Assembly: GCA_025594325.1 (NCBI GenBank)
Contig: JANHCV010000008.1
Coordinates: 62,001 to 126,000, forward strand
Direction of reading: 5' to 3'
Length of the DNA stretch: 64,000 nt
DNA from: Blastocladiella emersonii ATCC 22665
Taxonomy: Eukaryota > Blastocladiomycota > Blastocladiomycetes > Blastocladiales > Blastocladiaceae
In this document: positions 19,435 to 29,451 of the stretch, one piece after another
How positions within the stretch are numbered: position 1 is the first letter of the stretch
Layout of the letters: every line of letters starts with the position of its first letter
Made by a program: the position numbers and the translations under genes
The notes under the pieces: model-generated
What the model saw: only the letters and a program-made list of their open reading frames with translations
Database searches by the model: none
Told to the model about the DNA's origin: nothing

Positions 19435-21510
19435 ATGACGCGCCAACTGCCCCTTCTCGCGCTGCTCGCGCTCCTGGCCGCCGTCGCGCCGGCGCGCGCC
19501 CAGCTCCTCGACGACTTCAGCAAGACGTCGTTCACGTCCAACGCCCTCAACTCGCTCGGCGTCTGGCACGGCGGCAGCGGCGTCACGGGCGTCACGGGCG
19601 GCGTGGCGATCGCGTCGGTACGTCGAGCCGTCGGATCCGCGCGCGCGAGAACTCGAGACTGACGAGCAACGCGTGTGTGTAGGGCGGCTTCTTCGAGGAG
19701 CTCGTCAACTGCAAGGACATGCGTGGCACCTCGGTCGTCTTCGAGTACACGCCGAGCTCGGTCAACCAGAACATCGTGTTCGAGTACTTTGAGGGCTGCC
19801 AGTCCGAGGGTGCCGGCCACGCCGTCACGATCAAGGGCCCCGCGACCAAGACGCGCGCCACGGCGACCGTGCCCATGGCCACGTTCGGGACCAACGTGCA
19901 GTCGGTCAACGTACGCGTCGACGCGTTCTTCTCGTCCCGCGCTTCGACGCGACCTCCCTGCGCACGTCGCGAAGGCACGAGACTGACTGCCCTCGCTCGC
20001 TCGCTCGCGCCGTGTAGGGTATCCAATGGAACGGCCCGCTCACGATCCACAAGGTCAGCATCGCGACCGGCACGGCCACGGCCACGGCCACCTCGACGGC
20101 GACGTCCACCACGACCAAGGCCACCACCACCACGACCACCACGTCGACGTCGACGTCGACCTCTACTACGGTCAAGCCGACCACCACCACTACGACCAGC
20201 TCGACGACCACGACGGCTCCGCCCGCGTCGACCTTCTGCATCACCGAGGCCACGGACGGCACGTGCGGCGGCAAGAAGGTGTGCCCCGGCGGCCAGTGCT
20301 GCTCGCAGTACGGCTGGTGCGGCACCACGTCCGAGTACTGTGGGACCGGTACAACTTCTCCGCCCGTTCCCTCGCCTCGCTCGACACGACTAACCCGACT
20401 TTCGCATGTAGGGTGCCAGAGCCAGTGCAACCTGGTCGCGGTCGCCGGCGTCAAGCCGTGCAACGCCGTGTCCTCTTCGACTACTGCCACCACGGCGACG
20501 TCGAGCGTCCCGACCTCGACCGCCACGGGCACGATCCCCGCGGTCCCCGCTAGCCCAACCCTGTGGACCGTCTCGCCGTCCCTCACCAACGGCCAGTTCT
20601 CCAAGGACAGCTTCGGCATGTACACGAGCTGCGGGTGGTCGCGCATGTTCGCCCTCACCTACGACGACGGACGTACGTTGACTCGGGCGGTTGGATCGTG
20701 TGGGATGATGTTCACTGACGACCATCGCCGCTTGGACTCGTCTAGCGCACCCGACCCTGACCAGTACGTTCTCCCTTACGACGCTGACGAGAGGAACATG
20801 TTCGCTGACCCACAGCGCCTCTCGCTCGTAGGCCAGATCCTCTCGAACCTCGCGGCGGCGTCGTACAAGGTCACCTTCTTCTGGATCGGCCAGAACGTGC
20901 GCGACAACCCCACGATTGCGCAGCAGGTGATCAACGCGGGCCATCACGTAGCTCATCATAGTTGGTCTCACGCCGACTTTGCCACGCTTTCGGCGGCCGA
21001 TCTCAAGTCGGAGCTCGACCAGACCATCTCGGTCATCTCGCCGTACATCGGCGGCAAGAAGCCGCGCTACTTCCGCCCGCCGTACGGCTCGATGAACGCC
21101 GCCGTCATGGCCACGCGTACGTTGCCCCGCTTCCATGGTCACCGACGGATGCTGACCCTTGCCCAACGCGTGTAGTGACGGCCGCGCCGTACAACTTCCG
21201 CGTGATCCTGTGGGACCTCGACTCGAACGACTGGAAGACCGACGCCGAGAACCCGCCGTCGGCCATTCTCTCGTACTACCAGACCGAGCTCAACCGCACG
21301 CCGGCGTCGTCGATCAGCCACATTGCCCTCAACGTACGTTTTCATCGTGCTCGTGGCGCGTCTAGGGCTGACTTCGATCGTCCCAAACTGTAGCACGACA
21401 TCCAGCAGAAGGCCGTGACCGTCGCGCCGACGCTGTACCCCATGATCAAGTCGGCCGGGTTCACGGTTGTCCCGATGTTCATGTGCCACAACACTGAGGC
21501 GTACGCTTAG
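19435..21510 (+). CDS. Secreted chitin deacetylase with CBM18 (CDA-1)
   Basis: Eight exons: 19435-19617, 19683-19910, 20018-20348, 20412-20672, 20746-20763, 20832-21116, 21176-21333, 21394-21510; 526 residues. A signal peptide ([17 protein letters not shown]) leads to a module of about 140 residues shared with the other two deacetylases here. A Thr-rich linker follows, then a chitin-binding type 18 domain ([24 protein letters not shown]) and a NodB domain. NodB motifs are [28 protein letters not shown] and LNHDI. Exon 5 is an 18-nt microexon that restores DDGPHPTLTSQIL. The enzyme removes acetyl groups from chitin, probably outside the cell or in the wall. Confidence 0.9.
20746..20763 (+). 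other. 18-nt microexon of CDA-1
   Basis: Bounded by CTAG before and GTACGT after. With exon ends at 20672 and 20832 it yields GPHPTLTSQ, matching GPSPLTPT in CDA-3 and GPSPLTPG in CDA-2. Without it the frame and the active-site loop are lost. Confidence 0.75.
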
Positions 21511-21705
21511 GCATAGTTTATTCCCGCGTCGTCGTGGGCGGCTTTGATACCTCCTTCTTTCTGCAGACGTGCCCTCGCTCGCGATATACATGATCTAGCT
21601 GTGTCCACCGTGCCGGCTTTACTTTCGCCGCCTCCCTTCCAGTTCGATCAGCCGCATATGCAGTGAGATTACTGAGAAAACGAGCTTTTTTTACATCATT
21701 GAACC

Positions 21706-22896
21706 TCACGACGTCGGCGGCTTCCGCAACTGCGCGACCCGCGCGACCCGCGCGCCCTTCCGCGCCTGCCGCCTGCGCCGCCGCTTGAGCACCGTCTCAA
21801 ACGAGATCTCGGCCAGCAGCGCCGTAACCCCCGTCGCCGTGAGCACCGTGCCCGGCTGGATCGGGATCAGTGTCGGCCACAGCAGCACGACCATCATCAC
21901 CAGCAGGTCGACGATGAACACCGCCGTCAGCACCTTGAACGTCGACGTGACGGGCACCTGCAGCCCGGGCGGCCGGTTCTGCGCGACGAACGGCGCCGCC
22001 GCGGCCAGGGAGCGCGTGGAGACTTTGAGCGCCGCGGTTGACGTCGACGCGGCGGCGAGCGAATGCGTCGAGGCGGCGGCAAGGAGGCCGGAAGAACCGC
22101 GCAGCTCGTCCTTGTGCGGAACGGTCAGCGCCGACTGCGACACGGCAGTGGCCGCCGGGTCGGGTGTGAAGCTGCGCGAGCCCAACTCGCCCGTCGACGA
22201 AAGCTTGCCCGCGCTCCCGTGGCCGCCGCTAAGGGCGCCGCCCGAGTTCGAGTCTGCGGCCTCGATGGTCAAGAACGAGTTGGTGAAGGCGATGCGCAGC
22301 GACATAAGCGAGCCGGTCACGATGATGGCAGGGTACGCGCACATGGGCACGACCGCGTAGCTGGGCAGCAGGCTGACGGACGACCACAGCGCCGGATCGT
22401 TTTGCTGGATCAGGTACGCGAGGTTCCAGATCCCGACGGCCTCCTGGAAGATGAACACGGCCGCGCACACAAAGTAGACGACGGCCATGAAGCGTTTCCG
22501 CCAGGTCGGGTTGGCGACCACGATCAGCGAGTTGCGGTGCGCGACGGTGATCGTGAGGCACATGCCGAACGGCACGAACGACATGAGGAACCAGATCTGG
22601 GCCGACGTAAAGTTGGTCGACCCGGACGTCCAGAGATCAAGGTACGTCGTGAAGTTGTTGAGCGCGTCCGTGCCCGCGAGAAACGAGAGCAGCGCGAGAA
22701 GGCGGATACGCGACGTGGATCGGGTCCCGCCCCACGGCGCATAGACGCGGCCTGCGAGCGAGGGCACCGAGCACAGGCACATGACGACGAACGCCAGTCC
22801 GGTGATGGCCGTGAAGGTGCCGCAGACGATGGTCGAGAGCGCGATGTTGTGCGCCACCTCGAACCATATCGAGCACGAACCGTGTGAGTGATCCAT
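21706..22896 (-). CDS. 7TM receptor-like protein, clade II
   Basis: 396 residues, one exon. It starts MDHSHGSCSIWFEV. Segments lie near 20-45, 64-88, 98-120, 135-158, 176-203, 313-340 and 348-368. After TM3 it has AHRNSLIVVANPTWRKRF, the clade II form of the basic motif. The third inner loop of about 110 residues is rich in Ser, Ala and Thr. TM6 has TSTFKVLTAVFIVD, and TM7 ends EISFETVLKRRRRRQARK. The outer loop after TM2 has candidate N-glycosylation sites (NFT). It is closely related to the gene at 23208 and a recent tandem duplicate by eye. Confidence 0.85.
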   Translation of the reverse strand: MDHSHGSCSIWFEVAHNIALSTIVCGTFTAITGLAFVVMCLCSVPSLAGRVYAPWGGTRSTSRIRLLALLSFLAGTDALNNFTTYLDLWTSGSTNFTSAQIWFLMSFVPFGMCLTITVAHRNSLIVVANPTWRKRFMAVVYFVCAAVFIFQEAVGIWNLAYLIQQNDPALWSSVSLLPSYAVVPMCAYPAIIVTGSLMSLRIAFTNSFLTIEAADSNSGGALSGGHGSAGKLSSTGELGSRSFTPDPAATAVSQSALTVPHKDELRGSSGLLAAASTHSLAAASTSTAALKVSTRSLAAAAPFVAQNRPPGLQVPVTSTFKVLTAVFIVDLLVMMVVLLWPTLIPIQPGTVLTATGVTALLAEISFETVLKRRRRRQARKGARVARVAQLRKPPTS

Positions 22897-23207
22897 TTTA
22901 TGAGCTGCATCAACTTGGGTGCGAGCATGGAGTGTCTAGCATGCGAGCGTTCATGCACTGCGAGGACACTTGACGAGTGTCGACCCGCGCGCATCGAATG
23001 TCTCCCGCGTGATACGCGAAAACTTGCGTTTTGTTCCTGAACAACGCGTGACCGCGCGCATCGTTCAGCTCCACGTGACGCATCGCAATAGCTATTTCGA
23101 TAGGTTCGAAGGTCAGGTTCAGTTGCTTTTTAGTAGCTTGAAGCGCAGCAGGAGTTAAATAATCAGGGCTAGTATAATTCAGTACTGGCGGTCTAGTTCG
23201 GCCACGC
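22897..23207. promoter_or_regulatory. Upstream region with clade II box
   Basis: 311 bp upstream of the gene starting at 22896. GTCTCCCGCGTGATACGCGAA lies at about 23000-23020, 104 bp from the start codon; the sister gene has the same word with two changes at 24506. Confidence 0.5.
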
Positions 23208-24416
23208 TCATGACGGCGACTTCCGATCCTGCGCAACCCGCGCCCCGCTGCGGCCCTTGCGCGCCTGCCGCTTGCGCCGGCTCTTGAGCATCGACTCGAA
23301 CGAGATCTCTGCCAGCAGCGCCGTGACGCCCGTCGCCGTGAGCACCGTGCCGGGCTGGATCGGGATCAGCGTCGGCCACAGCAGGACGAGCAGCATGAGG
23401 ATCCAGTCGAGAATGAAGACCACCGTGAGCACCTTGAACGTCGACGTGACGGGGACCTGGAGCCCGACGGACCGCTTGGGTGGCGGCGGTAGCGCTGCGA
23501 CCGAGCCCTTGAGCGGCGACGTGGACGCGACCACGACCGTCAGCGCCTTGAGCGAGTGGGCCGACGTGTTGGCCATGGCCGATGCCGAGACGGTGGCCTC
23601 CGACAACTCTTCCTTGTGCGCGAGTAGGGGCGCGGGCGATGCGGGCGTTGGCGACGCCGGGTCGTGCGTGATGCTGCGCGAGCCCGCCTCGTTGGACGAC
23701 AGCTTGCCGTGGTGGCTCGCGGTGCCCTGGACGCTGCTACCGGCGCCGGCCGCGCTCGACGACTCGGTTGTCGCCTCGATGGTCAGGAATGAGTTGGTGA
23801 AGGCGATGCGCAGTGACATGAGCGAGCCCGTGACGATGATGACCGGGTACGCGCACATCGGGACCACGGCATAGCCGGGCAGCAGGCTGACCGACGACCA
23901 CAGGTCCGGGTCGTCCTTCTGGATGAGGTATACGAGGTTCGAGATCCCGACGACTTCTTGGAAAATGAACACGGCCGCGCAGACGAGGTAGACGACGGCC
24001 ATGAACCGTTTCCGCCACGTGGCGTTCGACACGACGATGAGCGAGTTGCGGTGCGCGACCGTCAGGGTCAGGCACATGCCGAACGGCACGAACGAGATCA
24101 TGAACCAGACCTGCGCGGACGTGAAGCTCGTCGACCCGGACGTCCACAGGTCCATGTACGTCGTGAAGTTATTCACGGCGTCGGCGCCGGCAAGAAACGA
24201 GAGCAGGGTGAGGAGCCGGATGCGCGGCGTCGATCGGGCGGTGCCCCACGGCGCGTAGACGTAGCCCGCGAGGAACGGGATCGACCGCAGCAGCAAGATG
24301 ACGAACGTCGGCACGGTTATCGCCGTGAAGATGCCGCACACGATGGTCGAGAACTCGATGCTGTCCGATACGGCGAACCATATCGAACCCGACCCGTGCT
24401 TTTCGGGATTCATCAT
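23208..24416 (-). CDS. 7TM receptor-like protein, clade II
   Basis: 402 residues in one exon, starting MMNPEKHGSGSIWFAV. It shares long identical runs with the gene at 21706 through TM1 to TM5 and again in TM6 and TM7 (PIQPGTVLTATGVTALLAEISFE). The third inner loop differs more. TM7 ends EISFESMLKSRRKRQARK and the tail is short and basic. The contrast between conserved membrane core and variable inner loop suggests that divergence falls mainly on the cytoplasmic loop. No disabling change is seen. Confidence 0.85.
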   Translation of the reverse strand: MMNPEKHGSGSIWFAVSDSIEFSTIVCGIFTAITVPTFVILLLRSIPFLAGYVYAPWGTARSTPRIRLLTLLSFLAGADAVNNFTTYMDLWTSGSTSFTSAQVWFMISFVPFGMCLTLTVAHRNSLIVVSNATWRKRFMAVVYLVCAAVFIFQEVVGISNLVYLIQKDDPDLWSSVSLLPGYAVVPMCAYPVIIVTGSLMSLRIAFTNSFLTIEATTESSSAAGAGSSVQGTASHHGKLSSNEAGSRSITHDPASPTPASPAPLLAHKEELSEATVSASAMANTSAHSLKALTVVVASTSPLKGSVAALPPPPKRSVGLQVPVTSTFKVLTVVFILDWILMLLVLLWPTLIPIQPGTVLTATGVTALLAEISFESMLKSRRKRQARKGRSGARVAQDRKSPS

Positions 24417-24775
24417 GTTGCATCAACTCTAACAGTGTGGCAATGCAAAGCAGAGCGGGGCGAGTGCGGGCCGCTGACGGAGGTGGACTCCTCGCCGGAT
24501 CGGACGTCTCCCGCCCGATACGCGAATAGCGCGTTTGCGACCTTTTCCGACGCCGAAAACAGAAAGATTTTCCGTCGGCGAGCCGAAAACGCGTGGCGAA
24601 ACGCGTCGCTTTGCTCCACGTGACCCGCACGGGATGTATCCGAATGGTCGAGATGGCCGAAGAATGGATACAGATTTTATTTTTGGCTTCGTAATTCACG
24701 CAATTAATGGTTGAAATGTGATTAGAAGATACTTACACGTCGTCGGGCCCTATCGTGCCTCATGGCCACCCGCCC
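24417..24775. promoter_or_regulatory. Upstream region with clade II box
   Basis: 359 bp between tandem genes. GTCTCCCGCCCGATACGCGAA lies at about 24506-24526, 90 bp upstream of the start at 24416. The stretch near 24650-24750 is AT-richer and shows no gene. Confidence 0.5.
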
Positions 24776-26060
24776 TCAACTCGATCCGCAAGGTAGCCTC
24801 CACTGCCGGAGACTCATCGAGTCCATGTTCTCCTTGCGCGCCTGCCGTATGCGGCGCCGCTTGAGCATCGACTCGAACGAGATCTCGGCCAGCAGCGCCG
24901 TGAGCATCGTGCCCGGCTGGATCGGGATCACGGTCGGCCACAGGAGCATAAACAACATCAAGATCCAGTCGAGAATGAAGACCACGGTCAGCACCTTGAA
25001 CGTCGAGGTGACGGGAACTTGCAGCCCGAACGAGCGCTTGGGCGGCGCGGACAACGACGAGGGGGCGTGGACACGCGGCTGGACGTCGAGCCCTTGAGCG
25101 GCAGGCTCGACGCCGACAGCTGCGCGTTGAGCGACGACGTCGAGTGGGGTAGGGCGAGCGAAGTGGCCGACAGCGGCGCGGCGAGCGACGAGGCCGAGGT
25201 GTTGGCCTCGTCCTTGGCCGGGACCAGAAGGCCGGTCGAGATGGTCGACGACGGGTCGTTGATGACGCTGCGCGAGCTCGAAGGACTGGAGGTGAGCTTG
25301 CTTGACGGGCTGGAGATGAGCTTACCGTGATGAAAGCTCGGGGTGCGCGCGAGACTAGTCGCACAGCCGCCGCCCGCGCTGCTGGCCGCGCTCGACGACG
25401 ACTAGTCGGTAGTCGTGATGGTGATGACCGAGTCGTTGAAGGCGATCCGCAGCGACATGTGCGAGCCGGTGACGATGATGATGGGGTAGGCGCACATGGG
25501 CACGACCGCGTAGCCTGGCAGTAGACTGACCGAAGACCAAAGTTGCGGGTCGTCCTTTTCGATCAGGTACGCGAGGTTCCAGATCCCGATGGCCTCCTGG
25601 AAGATGAACACGGCCGCGCACACAAAGTAGACGGCAATCATGAAGCGCGTGCGCCACGTCGGGTTGGTTACGATAATCAGCGAGTTGCGGTGCGCGACCG
25701 TGAGCGTCAGGCACATGCCAAGCGGGACGAACGAGACCAGGAACCAGACTTGGGTCGAGGTGAAACTCGTGGACCCAGACATCCATAGGTCGAGGTAGGT
25801 CGTGAACTGTTGACGGCATCGGCGCCCGCGAGGAACGAGAGGAGCGTCAGTAGCCGAAGCCGCGGCATCGGCTTGAACTTGGCCCACGGCGCGTAGATGC
25901 GGCCGGCGACCGCATGGAATGTGCGGAGGAGCGTGACTGCAAACGTGGGGACCGTGATCGCGGCAAAGATTCCGCAGATCACGGTCGAGAATCCAATGTT
26001 CTCGGACACGGCGAACCAGATTGAGCCCGAGCCGTGCGAGCTGTGCTCTGAATGATCCAT
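24776..26060 (-). pseudogene. Decayed clade II 7TM gene
   Basis: The start (MDHSEHSSHGSGSIWFAV) and TM1-TM2 match the intact clade II genes. Near 25811 one base is missing, so AVNNFTTY becomes AVNSSRPT and the reading moves to another frame. TM3-TM5 follow in that frame (MCLTLTVAHRNSLII...SLRIAF) to TAG at 25404-25402. Loop coding continues past the stop, shifts frame again near 25060, and TM6-TM7 resume (TSTFKVLTVVFILDW, ALLAEISFESMLK) with a 4-residue in-frame deletion relative to relatives (TMLTALL versus TVLTATGVTALL). At least three independent lesions make it a genuine pseudogene rather than a base-call artefact. Confidence 0.85.
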
Positions 26061-26523
26061 TTTTGTCCACTGTTTACGTTTGATCTGGGGACACGCTATT
26101 CAGGGGTCGGAGGACGGGTTACGGTGGGCGGGCGAGCAGGGGGCGGCACGGAGGGGTCTGGTGCCATGTCAACCCCGCCCCCGGTAGCCCACGCGCGACC
26201 TGGTAAATCGCGATCAAGGGTCTCCCAATCTGCCCGGGATGAGTGCGGCCGGGCCTGGTTTGACACGATGTGACGGCGGTCGGTTGATCCGGTCTCCCAC
26301 GGCCTGCAAGCCTTGCGCGAACTGGACTTGACGCGATTTCTCCCACTCGTGCGGTGCGATGGGATCATTAAGTGAACTCAACCGGCAGCGCCGATGCGCG
26401 GCGATAGAGAGCGCACAGCCGAAGCTGATCGCGCGTTGTTCATAACACGTGCAGTCCCGCGGGAAGATGAAACAAGCACATTCTACATTTTGGGAACAAA
26501 AATGACCGCCTTCCGCTCATCTC
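26061..26523. other. Intergenic region
   Basis: 463 bp with two GTCTCCCA words (around 26218 and 26294) upstream of the decayed clade II gene. No coding sequence is seen. Confidence 0.5.
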
Positions 26524-27984
26524 TCACCCCGTAAGGTCCACTGTAACCGGCACGTTCATCGAGAACGCGACCGACACCTTGTACTCGCTCTGCGCGTGGG
26601 CCGTCCGCCTCGCTCCCTCGCGCCGCGCCTGCTCGAGCTTGAGGACCCACTCGAACGACGCCTCGGTAAGCACGGCGATGGCCGAGAAGAAGGTCTCGAC
26701 GGGCGACGCGTGGATCGGCGGCGGAAAGACCATGGCTACGACGTACAGGATCCACTCGGCGAGGAGAAACAGGGTGAGAGCCTTGAACGAAAAGGTCAAG
26801 GAGACCTCGAGCCCCTGCGCCTCCTTCTTGCGGGTCGTCGTCGACTTGGACGCCGTCAACGAAAAGAGCGAGCCGTTGCTAGGCGTCGTCTGCGACCGCC
26901 ACGGAGTCCACGAGAAGCCCGAGTGCTGGCCGTGAGAGTGTGAGTGCGAGGTGACCTGCGACTGAACCGGAGATATCGAAGGCGCCACGCTCGAGTGCTG
27001 AGGCGACGAACCACGGACCGGTGGCGGCTGAAGTGGCGGGGAGTGCGACTGACCCGGTCCGTTGGACGACGGATGTACGAGGCCGCCAGGCACGATGGCC
27101 GTCACGCCCGCGATGGCTGCCGTTAGTCCGGCCGTTGCAGCCGCGTGTTGCGGTGACACGGCGACGATACGACCGGCGATCATAGACCCGCTCCCGTTGA
27201 GGCTCGAGTTTGACTGTCCCGCGAGGTGCCGTGACAGCGCCTTGGCGAGCGGACGCGGTGCGTAGCGCAAGATCCGCGGCGGTGGCGGCTCCTCGACGAT
27301 CGCGCTGCTGATATCGGCAACCGAGCCGTGAAGAACGAGGCGCGGCGACTTGAATGCGAGTCGTAGCGAGAGTAGCGACCCGCCGAGCGTGATCAAGGGA
27401 AGCAGCGACATGGGGATCAAGACCCAGTTGGGTACAACTTGATTGAACTCGACCCACGTCCGCGCGTCGTTGATGACGGCGAGCTCGATGACGGTCATGG
27501 CACCCGTGATCCACTGCAGCAGGAGCACCGCAAGCGAGAGCAACAGCACGCCTCGACGAAGCAGCTCACGCCATTTGCGGTTCGCGACGAGGATCATGGA
27601 GTACCGCCGGCCTGCTGCGATCGCGATCACGGCGACGGTCGGCACGTTGACGATCAGGTAGATGATGCGGTACGCCAGGTAGTTGACGGGAACACCGCTC
27701 CACATCTGAAGCAGCCACACCAGGTTGTTGGTTCCATCGGCGACCACCATGGCAGAAAGCGCAAAAAGCAAGCGGAGGCGAAGGCCCGTTCTTCGGTTGC
27801 CCCACTCTGGCACGATCCTAGCCATGAGGCGCGGGAACGTCCGTGGGAACAAGCCCACGACGCCGACCATTCCAAGCGTGATGGATACGGCGCAGACGGC
27901 AAGGCTGGCGACGATCACATCGTCGGTGAGGTACACGCCGACCGAGGGTGACGAGCGCTCGTCGGGCTCTTGCGGGTGCGACAT
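26524..27984 (-). CDS. 7TM receptor-like protein, intermediate between clades II and III
   Basis: 486 residues, one exon. Seven hydrophobic segments are spaced as in its neighbours, with RYSMILVANRKWRELL after TM3 (a blend of the clade II and III forms). The third inner loop is about 190 residues and rich in Ser, Gln and His (SHSHSHGQHSGF). TM6 has FSFKALTLFLLAEW, and TM7 ends EASFEWVLKLEQARRE. The C-terminus lacks the clade III GMSVVPSFL end. It lies between the clade II and clade III blocks, which fits either an ancestral or a fast-evolving copy. Confidence 0.8.
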   Translation of the reverse strand: MSHPQEPDERSSPSVGVYLTDDVIVASLAVCAVSITLGMVGVVGLFPRTFPRLMARIVPEWGNRRTGLRLRLLFALSAMVVADGTNNLVWLLQMWSGVPVNYLAYRIIYLIVNVPTVAVIAIAAGRRYSMILVANRKWRELLRRGVLLLSLAVLLLQWITGAMTVIELAVINDARTWVEFNQVVPNWVLIPMSLLPLITLGGSLLSLRLAFKSPRLVLHGSVADISSAIVEEPPPPRILRYAPRPLAKALSRHLAGQSNSSLNGSGSMIAGRIVAVSPQHAAATAGLTAAIAGVTAIVPGGLVHPSSNGPGQSHSPPLQPPPVRGSSPQHSSVAPSISPVQSQVTSHSHSHGQHSGFSWTPWRSQTTPSNGSLFSLTASKSTTTRKKEAQGLEVSLTFSFKALTLFLLAEWILYVVAMVFPPPIHASPVETFFSAIAVLTEASFEWVLKLEQARREGARRTAHAQSEYKVSVAFSMNVPVTVDLTG

Positions 27985-28162
27985 GGCCAGATGGCATTTA
28001 TGGGCCTGGCTGAGCGAGTTTCATAGAGTGCATGGAGTGTAGCATCGATTGCTGTGCTTGATCTCCGGTTCCAGAGCAGCAAATCGATGCCGAAGAGGGC
28101 ACCGAACCGGCCACGCCAGCGAGTGGGAGACACGTTCTATCGCGGGAGACATATGAAGAATC

Positions 28163-29241
28163 TTACATGGATGACGGCACAATCGACATCCCCGCAACGT
28201 GGAAGCTCTGTTTTCGCCCCGCGGCCCTCCGCTAGATCTCCTCGCGCTCGTGGTTTTGCCTGAGCAGCCAATCAAAGGAGGCCTCGGTGACCGCCATGAG
28301 CGAGGCAATGAAGCTTGAGACGGAACTCGCGCGGACCGGCAGCGGACTCGGGACGAGCACCAGGATCGCGAGCCACTCGAAGATCATGATCGCCGTCAGC
28401 GACTTGAACGAGCGGGTCAAGACGATCTCGAGCCTTCCGCGCCGTGGTCGCGTACTTTTACTCGGAGAGGCCACGGACATAAGCGAGCTGGGCTTGAGCA
28501 ACGAGGCTGATCCAGCATGGGCCAGCGGAAGCGTGCTGGTCGACGTATCGCGCACCGTGGCCTGGATCTCGAGGGTGCCGCGCGACGGCCCGCTCGCCAG
28601 CGTGACCTTGCCGTCGGTCGAGGCGGTCCCCGCCGACGAAATGTTGCTGACGGACCGCATGAGCTGCGGATCGCGGAATGCGACGCGGAGCGATCAGAAG
28701 GCTCCGGCAAGCACCGTAGTCGGGAGAACGGAAAGTGGCAGTAGCGCCCAGCTACCGGATCGTCGAGGTGCGCAAGACGCACGATTTTGACGGCGCCAAC
28801 GATGAGTGTGAAGAGCGCGATGCAGAGTGCGAGAGCCGAGATAAAGCGGACCAGCCGGACACGCATGGCGCGGTCCTCGACGATGATCGGCGCGTGCCGT
28901 CGAGTGATGATCAGCGCGGCGAGCGGCAAGAGCGGGATGTAGAGAATCACGAAAAGTGAATGCGTCACGATAAACTTGGTGTCGAACCCGAGCCAAACGG
29001 TCACGGTGAAGTAGACCGCGTTGGCGGCATCGAGGATCAGGATGACCCCGAAGGCGAGCAGCAGAACGGGACGGGTCCGTTACCGCGAGCCCGGCGCCCG
29101 TTCTCGCCCATACCAGCGCGGCAAGGACACAAAGTACTTGAGAGCGAGGTAGCAGGAGGTCACGAGCGATATCAGAAGCGAGATGCTCGACACGGCGAGC
29201 GTGGAGATGGCTTGTAAATCCGTCAGCAAGGGCGGGCTCAT
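28163..29241 (-). pseudogene. Decayed clade III 7TM gene
   Basis: The start MSPPLLTDLQAISTLAVS matches clade III. The frame meets TAA near 29082 (APGSR-stop-RTRPVLLL) and continues in frame through TM2-TM4. A short deletion near 28757 then removes the segment before WALLPLSVLP and shifts the frame. TGA replaces a tryptophan (GAF-stop-SLRVAF) near 28696. TM6-TM7 are intact (TRSFKSLTAIMIFEW, EASFDWLLRQ) until TAG near 28233, after which the frame still encodes a degraded clade ending (FHVAGMSIVPSSM) to TAA. Four lesions in a recognisable gene show loss of function, while its upstream box at 29374 remains well conserved. Confidence 0.85.
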
Positions 29242-29373
29242 TGCGAGTAGTGGTTGGCGGTTCGATGCATGGAATTGTCTGTCATTTACTGCTCATGCGG
29301 GTGAGTTGGATCCGGGACCCCGGAGCTTGCCCGCTCGACCGCGATCGCGCAGGCAGCGGACGCGTCGAACAAT

Positions 29374-29390
29374 CACGTGATGTCTCGCAT
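29374..29390 (+). promoter_or_regulatory. Clade III upstream box, copy 1
   Basis: CACGTGATGTCTCGCAT, preceded by GACGCGTCGAACAAT, about 133 bp upstream of the decayed gene starting at 29241 on the minus strand. Confidence 0.55.
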
Positions 29391-29451
29391 CCCTGTCTCG
29401 CGCCTCAAACGACGGGCCCGCTGGCGAGTGACTAGCAGGATAGTACTCTAT

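Noticed and set aside
20080-20220. Short CACGAC/GACGTC repeats as a CRISPR or regulatory repeat
   Set aside because: They are Thr-rich linker codons inside CDA-1.
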